A stretch of DNA of 64,000 nt, taken from the NCBI RefSeq assembly GCF_000143415.4, contig NW_003314297.1:1246148-1310147 (forward strand). Direction: 5' to 3'. How positions within the stretch are numbered: position 1 is the stretch's first letter; each line of letters opens with the position of its first letter. The notes beneath the pieces were generated by a model. That model worked only from the letters and a program-made list of their open reading frames with translations. It was not told where the DNA came from and searched no databases. The translations under genes and the position numbers were made by a program. This document shows positions 56,301 through 64,000 of this stretch, piece by piece. The DNA comes from Selaginella moellendorffii (taxonomy: Eukaryota; Streptophyta; Lycopodiopsida; Selaginellales; Selaginellaceae).

Positions 56301-56572
56301 AGGCTGCCTTGTCAGAGGGATTCTCAAGCCTTGAGAAGAGTAGGCATTATATAGAATCCTTGGTCCTATCCCCTGTTGGATCCATTGTTGTGCCTCAAAG
56401 AAGTCATAGAATCCTCTCCAATTTGCCATGCCAAGAGGAAACCCAAAAACCTCAAACATTGCAAAAGGGTTAGAGTATATAGGAAACTATCACAAATTTA
56501 CTTTTACCAAAGTGATCACAAGCTTCCAATCCCTGAAAACTCCAGTTCTTCAGCCGTAAAACACAGCATATA
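53334..56572 (+). repeat. 3.3-kb repeat unit, copy A
   Basis: Matches 58082-61375 in direct orientation along its full length with frequent base changes and small indels (roughly 90-93% identical by eye). It carries the remains of a multi-exon gene: VIEPFLPRL..NQDEINEEED, ECQQRWIDATNAFNKVIQLTT, LRRNWVDAQQLRELFDTAETLYY, SKQWIAYELEFPHLSF and RELVWIGLMLWKYYNRD. Stops and a 40-bp deletion (near 55710) disable it. Product unknown. The right end coincides with the TRIM LTR at 56573. Confidence 0.8.
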
Positions 56573-56973
56573 TGTAAGCTCCTGAGTTTAGACTTCCTGG
56601 GATGTCACCTAGCCCAGTACTATTCAAGCCCAAAGACGCTTAACCCCAACTATCCCAAAACCCTTAACCGATTGGAAAAGGGGGTGCACTCTTGTTCATG
56701 GGCCCTTTCCCTCTATATTTGAACCCCTATGGATCGTCTCTCGAATCGTTCCCTTTGGTTGCTTACAATCCATCACGCTTCCCTGCAAGTTCAAGCCCTC
56801 GTGAACGGAAGCTGAAAGCCGCAGCTCTCCCGAGAGCCCCGCTCTCTTGACACCCTACCCCTCGGGTCGAGCCCAGCGGGAGCAAACTGGACTAGCCAGA
56901 TGTCAATCAACATATGGTGTGATTCCCTTAAGCCAACCAACAGATTTGGACCTGAGACCGCTCCAATACCAAG
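56573..56973 (-). mobile_element. Half TRIM, reverse orientation, one LTR
   Basis: Relative of the TRIM at 19144-19738 in reverse orientation. One 195-bp LTR (56573-56767, TGTAAGC...GCTTACA on either strand) and the internal region down to the primer-binding site (reverse complement at 56960-56971, gctccaatacca) are present. The second LTR is absent: sequence identity stops two bases after the primer-binding site, where another element starts. Confidence 0.85.
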
Positions 56974-58081
56974 TGGTATCGGAGCCAGGGACCGAGACCG
57001 GGACCGAGACCGAGACCAAGGCCGAGGCCGAGACTGAGCCCAAGCCCGAGTCCAAGTCCTAGTCCGAGTCTGAGTCCGAGTCCGAGTCTGAGAGGGTGAA
57101 AGCCCAAAGCGTTTGTCTCCCAGACCCTAGGGGGTTTGGTGAGCTCCAAAAGTATAGTAGGGGGAGGACTGCAGTGGAGCTAGTTTAGCCAGGAAAGGCC
57201 AGTTTGGCCCAGGAAGGCTGTACCCAGTGTTGGGTGATGAGCTGCCCACTGGGAAGTCCAAGACTAGAGTGAACACGAACCGACAAGCAGGGTAGCTTGG
57301 TGAACTATTCAAGAGCTAGCTCTAGTTCCCCCGGGAAATCGACTGGCCGATGCTCCCAGTCCAAGTGTGGGTGGCACTACCTACTTGGATACCTAGCATG
57401 GCTCAATGAAACCTTGCTCTAAGCCCATGGCTAGAGCACCTAAAGGTAGAAGGTGGGGAGAGTACCCATGAGGCTCGCGTAAGGCCATGGTGTTTTGAAG
57501 TGTTGTCCCAAAGTCCCAGATGGTGAAAAGGAAGAAGAGCAATCGTCTAGTGTAGTGACCAAGGATATGGTCACAGGGTGAGGAAGTCCCGAAGGACAGT
57601 GGGACTTAGAGGTCGGGTCTGCGAGCCTTCATCCAGTGGCAGTGTTGGCGAACACGGCCATCGATAGAAAAGGGACTTGGTGGGGACCGGAAAAGAGATG
57701 CTGGGGAAGGCTATTCCCCATGTCTGTGAGCATCCTAAAGATGCTAAGGAGTGGATCTGGGTTGATCACTCATGGATGGATGGCCTAGTCTTTGAGAGAC
57801 AGGACTGTGATGCAGGTGGTGTTAGACCACCAGTGCGACCAATGTAAATGGGCATGGCCTTAGCATAACGGGCTGAGAGGTCGGTGGTACCTTGGGGTGT
57901 CGATCATGGGATCGGACATGTGGAGCACTTGGAGCAAGTGCAAAGGTTGAGTGGCATGGATGCCATTCTCGGGGCTAGCAAGCCCCAAGTCTTGAATGGG
58001 ACTTATGGAGGTTGTGAATGAGACTCCTCCAAGTGGTCGAAGATGCGGTTAAGTGACTAAAGTAGAATGGAAAAATTAATC
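56974..58081 (+). mobile_element. Non-coding retroelement internal region
   Basis: Begins with TGGTATCGGAGCC (56974-56986), a methionine-tRNA-type primer-binding site on the plus strand, but with no LTR in front. It continues with a gagacc/gagtcc hexamer array and about 950 bp of GC-moderate, non-coding DNA without long frames, as in large retrotransposon derivatives (LARD) or TRIM interiors. The right end is undefined; homology to the 3.3-kb unit resumes at about 58082. Confidence 0.55.
56988..57092. repeat. Hexamer array (gagacc/gagtcc)
   Basis: About 17 tandem, slightly variable 6-bp units: ccgaga, ccgagg and ccgagt types. On the minus strand it encodes a spurious Leu/Gly frame. Confidence 0.85.
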
Positions 58082-61000
58082 GCTTACATTATAGTTGCTA
58101 CAAATATCTTGACTACAAATGATGGTCCCTTGGTGATAGAGCCATTTCTCCCGAGGCTAGCCATGCATGAGCTAAACCAAGATGAGATTAATGAAGAAGA
58201 AGACTCTGTAGATGAAGAGGATATTCTTCCATTACCGGAAGAACTCTCCCCGCACAAGACAACATGAACATCACCAGAATCGAAGAACAAAGTGATGGTG
58301 GGGATGAACTGCACTAAGGATCTCCAGAGACATCGTTGTCACCAAAGATAGTGGCTCCAGACCATGCGGCTGGTAATAAGTATTAACATAAATGAATATT
58401 TCCTTCATTTTCTAATTTCTGGGTGCAGATAGGCCAATGGTAGTGTATAACAGTGACGGTAGAGGCCTTGAAGACCATGGTGTGCCTCCACCCCCCTTTC
58501 TAGAGGGAAGTAGCTCCACTCCACTTACTCTTATGGAGTTGCTTGACAACTTTTCCACAGTAGAGTAAGATAATTGAAAATTGTGCTATTCGAAATTGAA
58601 CTAATGTTTACATGTAAATTGTTGGAGTGTCAACAACGATGGATTGATGCCACCAATGCATTTAATAAAGTTATTCAGTTAACCACTCATGATAGTGCCA
58701 ACTTCATCATGCTACAACATGAGGAGGTTTCTGCCTTACAAGATGCCAGCACAACCCTTGAGGTGAGGGCACAAGAGGATGCTAAAGTTTTCTCACGGGT
58801 GCAATGGCTGAAACACAAGCTTTTTGGTTGCTTTAGCATAGAGAGCACAAGCGATGAGGAGATGTTAGACGCTGTTGCTAAACACCCTAAGTTCCATTAA
58901 ACTAGCAGTGAAATATTTTTTCGGTGCGTGCTTTCCAGCCAAGCCATACTTCATTGGCAGGATTGGAAGAGTGTTCTGTTTAAACTTGGCCTTTCAGAAG
59001 TATAGTACAAGGGTGTGTTTTGTGACAACACAATCTAACAGCTCCTTATTGAAAGAAGCATCAATGTGCCTCCTTCAATTGTTGAGTCTATAATAGCATG
59101 GTTCATTGAAAAGAGGTACGTATATCTAGTTTTTAGCACTTAGTACCATCTTATTGTTTTGTGTAGGGACCTACGTAGGAATTGGGTGGATGCACAACAA
59201 TTGAGAGAATTATTTGACACTGCTGAAACACTGTATTATAAATTCTCCCATTTTTGCATCGAGAAAGCCATGTTTCGGCCATACAAACTTGTTCGTACAC
59301 GTTTGAGGCCATCTCACATTCTAGTAAGCAATGGATTGCCTATGAATTGGATTTCCCTCACTTATCCTTCCAGATTGCACCAAACAATGAATTCAGTTGT
59401 TTCCAATTCGCCTTCAATACTAATCTCCACACACTAAATTACAAAGTGGTCTATATGTCTTAGATTGAAGGAGCTTTGGTGTGGGAGGAAGCCACAATAA
59501 AAGCAGGTGGGCCACATGCAAAAACCATTAGGGAGGCTGTTCACCAGATTCCAGGATCGGTAAGTGTAATTTTCATTTGGCTCACTAAAGTAACTTTGTG
59601 TTACAGATGCGTGGACTGTTTGTGCTTAGGGAAGGAGCTATGTATTGGCATCCCAAGATGCCAGTGCATTCTAGGACATTGTGACAAAAAGAGTGGGATG
59701 TGGTAAGTTAATTTAAAGCACAAGTTTTATATGCTCCTCATTTCTATATGCACAGGTTGTCTTTGTGGGCTAGTTGTTATTCCAAGTGTTCAAATGTAAT
59801 GTACAAGTATCTTGCGGGTGTACAATTGCAACTGGAGAGGTTCTAGACAAGAATGACCGACGACTTGCCCGAGGAGGACTATATGAGATGGACCTCAAGG
59901 CATGCACACCGCATATTTGGAATGCACTCAACCAATTGCGAGGTGCATCAAGCCTAAAGGAAGAGGGCGATCGGCACAAGCTTGTGGATTCCATCCTAGA
60001 GAAATCTGCAATTACCAACTACAATGCAGTGCTTGAGTCTAGATTCACTAAACTTGGTGAAGGTTATGAGTAGGTTGTGGAGGCATGCGTGGCTATAATG
60101 GTCTGGCATTACCTATTCATCGAGCCAAATGTAGTGGGAGATTTACTCTAAGATGGCTTCCAACACTCAATGTGCATGGAAGCTTGTTAAAGGCCTTACA
60201 AGAGTCCAGCATTGCTAAATGGGCTTTCACTCATTGGAACAGATGTTTTGTTACAAATGTTTTGGGTGAGGACGATCATTTGTCCTGTAGAGTTCATCAA
60301 CTACTTGATCTTTGATAAGGACTTTGGAGAGAACTTTCGCAGTTGGATTGTGGACATCATAGTGAGGTAACTATTTACTTTCACAAACAACTAAAACTCT
60401 TGTATGTTTGAACATTTTATAGATATAAGCCCAAAAGAGTTATCCAAGTTCCATCACTTTGTGGTTGATTCTCTACAGTTCTGATAGGGAGAGCCTATTT
60501 GGATCCAAGTTAAGAGACAGGGTACATCATCTGCTTGATTTCCTAGATTCTCCATATGCACACAAGAAGTTTCTTCCCTTTAACATACCTATTAATAGAG
60601 TGGACCAAACACAAGATCCACTAGGCACTCCAAAATCTAGAGAGCTTGTATGGATTGGGCTGATGTTGTGGAAGTACTATAATCGAGACACTTTCACAAT
60701 AAAAATAGATAATTGTCTTGAAGTATGTTTCACACTTTGAAAGAGACTCTTTCTAGTTCATTGGTGAAATTAAAGGTAAGAATATTCAAAATATTCTACA
60801 AATACCCATTATAGGCACTTGTGGCCCTTGGTACCCTTTTGGCTTATGCTTGTCTCACCAAAGGTAGCTTCCAAAGCAACTCCCAATTTAAGATCTGGGT
60901 CAAAATTATCAAGCTTGGGTGCTATATGATGCCCATCCTCACTTGAGGAACTCTCAGCCTATTTCATGGTAGAACCAAAATCATCCTCTGGGTCTATGAA

Positions 61001-61375
61001 CTCATCTTCACTTGCATCTTGAGCAGTGATATATCCCTCACTGTCGCTTTCTTCAACAAGACCTTTCCTTTCAGTGATTGGCACAACATTAGATGCAATC
61101 TTAGGCTGCCTTGTTGGAGGGATTGTCAAGCCTTGAGAGGAGTAGGCATCATATAAAATCCTCGATCCTGTCCCCTGTTGGATCCATTGTTGTGCCTCAA
61201 AGAAGTCATAGAATCCTCTCTAGTTTGCCATACCAAGAGGAAACCTAGAAACCTCAAACATTGCAAAAGGGTTAAAGCATATAGGAAACTATCACAAATT
61301 TACTTTTACTAAAGTGATCACAAGCTTCTAATCCCTGAAAACTCCAATTCTTTAGCTGCAGCACACAACATACAT
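58082..61375 (+). repeat. 3.3-kb repeat unit, copy B
   Basis: Second copy of the unit at 53334-56572. It is slightly better preserved in places: the frames at 58067-58267, 58574-58900, 59159-59437 and 60459-60740 are longer or cleaner, and the 40-bp segment lost from copy A is present. It still carries stops. The conserved blocks look protein-coding (indels mostly at exon-like edges), so this is probably an old transposon or captured gene rather than random repeat. I cannot name the family. Confidence 0.8.
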
Positions 61376-62390
61376 TGGATAGTTTTGCCCCATGCTTGGA
61401 AACCCTTTTTACAAATTTCAAAATTTGAAATGGTTATGATTGGAAAATGTTAAAAGTGTCCATTGTTATCGCTTTTCATGTTACTGCATGCAATTGCAAC
61501 TTCCATATTTTCAAATCTCCTTTAACATGCTCCTTTTGAGAGAACTCTAGGTCCAAACATTAACACTATACACCTTTGTGTAGTACATAATTGAAATATA
61601 AGCCCCACCAATTCATGGAATTGGTTAGACTTCAACTTAATTTTGAGTCATATGCAAATCTTCTAAGCATCATGGTACAAAACTAAAGCATTGAGAGAGC
61701 TACACTAGAAATTAATGGCAACGAAGGATAAACTCAATGGGATGCATTAGAGATATGATTCCAAACAGTATATATCCATGGCTTTGCAATGGGGCTAGAT
61801 GGAGTTCACTTATGCTTGCTATGAACACTATGTTAAAAGAGGTGTGCTAAAAAAGGATAATTCAATTTTTTTGCCAAGAGCAAAAAGCTCTAGATAAGGT
61901 AGTATAATATGCAATTTGGCCGATTGTCCATTTGGTTTGCAACATTAACAACTTGCTAGAATGCATGGGATGAATGGGTCTATTGAATGGGTCTATTGAA
62001 TGGCTCCATTCTATACATAGCATGGGTCATTGCTATGGGCATGATGCCCCATCTGGGGCATAAGGATTGGATATTTGTAAAATATTTTATGCTTGTGTTT
62101 TTTTCACACTCATAATACACATGGACCAATAGCAGGCATACACATGGTGTGAGTGAAATCTGCCACAGTAACCCTTTTACGAATTGCACGCCATACATTT
62201 CTCTAGTGGAATGGAATCGCGAAATTTCTCACGGCTACTCGGACTCCACGTCACTGTCCAGATCACCGCAATGTCCTGCAATGGCACTGCCACGCGGCAT
62301 CATGTGAGTGACGTGTTTGGAACACGTGTCAATCATGTATCCTCCTCGCGCCGCGGGGGGCTTATGAATGCCAGGGCAGGCCGTGTCTTC
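61376..62390. other. AT-rich DNA without recognisable gene
   Basis: From the end of the 3.3-kb repeat to about 62180 the DNA is AT-rich with only short frames and includes a small duplication (tattgaatgggtc twice near 61980-62000). From 62180 the composition turns GC-rich toward the minisatellite. Nothing else was recognised. Confidence 0.5.
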
Positions 62391-62590
62391 CCTAGAGACT
62401 CGCTCAAGAGAGAGCGGCAGGCCGTATCTTCCCTAGAGACGCGCGAGAGACGTGCCTTCCCTAGAGACGCGCTCAAGAGAGAGCGGCAGGCCGTGTCTTC
62501 CCTAGAGACGCGCTCAAGAGAGAGTGGCGGGCATCTTATCCTCCCTAGAGACGCGCTCAAGAGAGAGTGGCGGGCATCTTATCCTCTCTC
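62391..62590. repeat. Minisatellite, ~41-bp units
   Basis: Five tandem copies of a unit containing ccctagagacgcgctcaag then agagagcggcagg or agagagtggcggg; one unit is shortened. It sits directly in front of the duplicated CCR4-type promoter segment. Confidence 0.9.
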
Positions 62591-62645
62591 CCGCCCTCGT
62601 TGAGCGGGCATCGGCCAGGCGCGGCGGGCGAGCAGGAGAGACACA

Positions 62646-64000
62646 AATGTTTTAGTTCTTCATGCTCGTCCTGGGCAGCCGATTTCTTCGTCCCGGTCTT
62701 CGTTTACAGTGCGGATCTGGTCCTCAGCATCGGCATTGCATTGCGACTGCGGTGAGTTTGAGATACGGCTCGCCCGCTTTCGATTGATCTCGTCTCTCTG
62801 ATCGGCGAGCATGGTTTCCAATCCATTTGTGTGGACTCCAAATTTTATTCCAGTGGAACACGACGACAATTCAGAGTTTCCAGAGAGTAAGAAGAGAGAA
62901 CGAAGAAAACGATCGCATTGTCACGAAATTTGATTTTGCAGCTGGAAGCTTTCGAGTGGTTTCATACAACATTCTTGCACAAGTAGTGATTTAAATCTTT
63001 TTTCTTAGCTTTGATCGATCGAAACGTTTTGTGTTCTTGTTCTTTTGCAGGTCTATGTGAAGAGTTCGCTGTTCCCTCATTCGCCATCCTTGTGTTTGAA
63101 GTAAGTTTCTCATCATTTTCTTGTCAAGTTTTTGCATCGCCGAGCATTTCTTTCGAAGGTGGGAGACGCGCTCGGAGCAAGTTCTATCGCGTCTTTTGTC
63201 TCTAGACGCTGATCTCCTTTGTCTCCAGGTTTGCGTTCGTTTATTCTATAGGCTCAAAGCCTCCCTCTTCGTTTTCTTTGCAGGAGCTAGACGAATTTGA
63301 GAGCTTCTACAAGCCTCTCCTTGAAAGCAAAGGCTACTCTAGCATCTACATACAGAGAAGTGGCAACAGACGCGATGGCTGCGGCATCATCTACAAGCCC
63401 GAACGGTTAGCCTCGGATTGATTTTGCGAGCTTTGTTTGATATTTCATTCTACTCAGGTGCCAGCTGCTAAAACAACAGTTTCTCGACTATAACGACATC
63501 GCGCCTGATGAAACCACAGCCGGAAGAGCGTCGGAATCCGTCGGTATAAATCCACACACGCCAATGTATTGTTTCTGATTTTCTCACTTCCAGAGGAAGA
63601 GAACGACAGAGATGTGAGCGATCCACGCGTGCGCTTTCGAAGGAACTGTGTTGGAATTCTTTCGGCCTTTCGCTTCAATCACGCGCCTAGCAACATCGTT
63701 GTGATTGCAAACACGCACCTATACTGGTAAGATAGTTCTGCCGAGTTCTTCTTTATATCCTTTTTCTTTCCCAGGGATCCAGCGCTGCAAGACGTGAAGC
63801 TCGCACAAGCCAAGTACCTGCTTGCAAAGCTCTCGCAGTTCGAGAAGGAGATATCTCAAGAATTCAACTCCAATCCTGTCGTTCTAGTCGCAGGGGATTT
63901 CAACTCCACTCCAGGTGATCGGGTAAAGTGTTTCATTCAAAGCTTGGAAAATGGAACAAACTTTTATGCCGTCTTCTCTCTTCTCAGGTGTACAACTATA
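62646..64000 (+). repeat. Segmental duplication, right copy
   Basis: Counterpart of 46662-48000, about 16.0 kb away in direct orientation, truncated by the window end. Small indels add 10 bp in the introns relative to the left copy. Confidence 0.9.
62811..64000 (+). CDS. CCR4/Angel-type EEP family protein, copy 2 (partial, runs off the window)
   Basis: Same gene as 46828-48327. Exons seen: 62811-62886, 62942-62982, 63051-63100, 63159-63228, 63284-63405, 63458-63543, 63594-63726, 63775-63922 and the first 13 nt of exon 9 from 63988. All splice sites and frames are kept, and every catalytic motif up to GDFNSTPGD is intact. Several residues differ from copy 1: K4N and I20N near the N-terminus, GKKRDG to GNRRDG, YKAKW to YKPER at the exon 5/6 junction, IFSAF to ILSAF and LLQF to LSQF. 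Most visible exon changes alter amino acids, suggesting relaxed constraint or divergence. The upstream region is a minisatellite rather than a PPR gene, so regulation probably differs. Confidence 0.88.

Noticed and set aside
56928-57149. Leu/Gly repeat protein on the minus strand
   Set aside because: Translation of the gagacc hexamer array; no start context and no homologue expected.
62391-62590. Possible CRISPR-like array
   Set aside because: Units are adjacent with no unique spacers, in a plant nuclear genome; it is a minisatellite.

Overview
The window is nuclear DNA of a land plant with a very compact genome. Almost every gene is cut by many short introns (mostly about 45-100 bp, GT-AG with a few GC-AG), gaps between genes are often under 150 bp, two long PPR genes are intronless, and the proteins include thylakoid ascorbate peroxidase, a PCBER-type reductase and an MRH1-type LRR receptor. 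Together these point to a lycophyte, most likely Selaginella (S. moellendorffii or a close relative). That assignment is inference; no database was consulted. Exon coordinates below were worked out by hand from splice signals and reading-frame continuity.

Layout. 1483-16235 is a gene-rich block: an RRM/RS RNA-binding protein (-), an LRR receptor pseudokinase (-), a short-chain dehydrogenase (-), an O-fucosyltransferase (+), a proline-rich unknown (+), thylakoid APX (+) and a second short-chain dehydrogenase that is a clear paralogue of the first (-). A 150-aa orphan (16599-17051) borders a 5-kb AT-rich island (about 17.3-22.2 kb) holding an intact TRIM retrotransposon with a 5-bp target duplication and a decayed Ty3/gypsy reverse transcriptase.

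22376-48358 is a second gene-rich block: ASCC2-like CUE protein (+), PCBER-like reductase (+), FKBP isomerase (-), UBP14/USP5-type deubiquitinase (-), mitochondrial carrier (+), GDPD phosphodiesterase (-), GRAM/GEM-like protein (+), a broken GDSL lipase (+), a PPR gene (-), sorting nexin 1 (+), a ubiquitin-like/WLM/PUB metalloprotease with an EPDPD repeat array (-), a second PPR gene (-), a CCR4/Angel-type nuclease (+) and a 5'-truncated LAMMER kinase (-).

From 49.8 to 62.6 kb the DNA is repeats: a gene-like repeat of unknown type, two direct copies of a 3.3-kb unit, a half-TRIM joined head to head to another retroelement at their primer-binding sites, and a 41-bp minisatellite. The last 1.35 kb is a second, about 97-98% identical copy of the CCR4-type gene, cut off by the window edge.

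Functional themes: ubiquitin and protein quality control recur (UBP14, ASCC2, the WLM/PUB protease), as do chloroplast functions (tAPX, FKBP). There is no sign of a co-regulated cluster. Linkage looks like ordinary dense plant gene order, with several divergent pairs that probably share promoters and several tail-to-tail pairs separated by only 25-50 bp.
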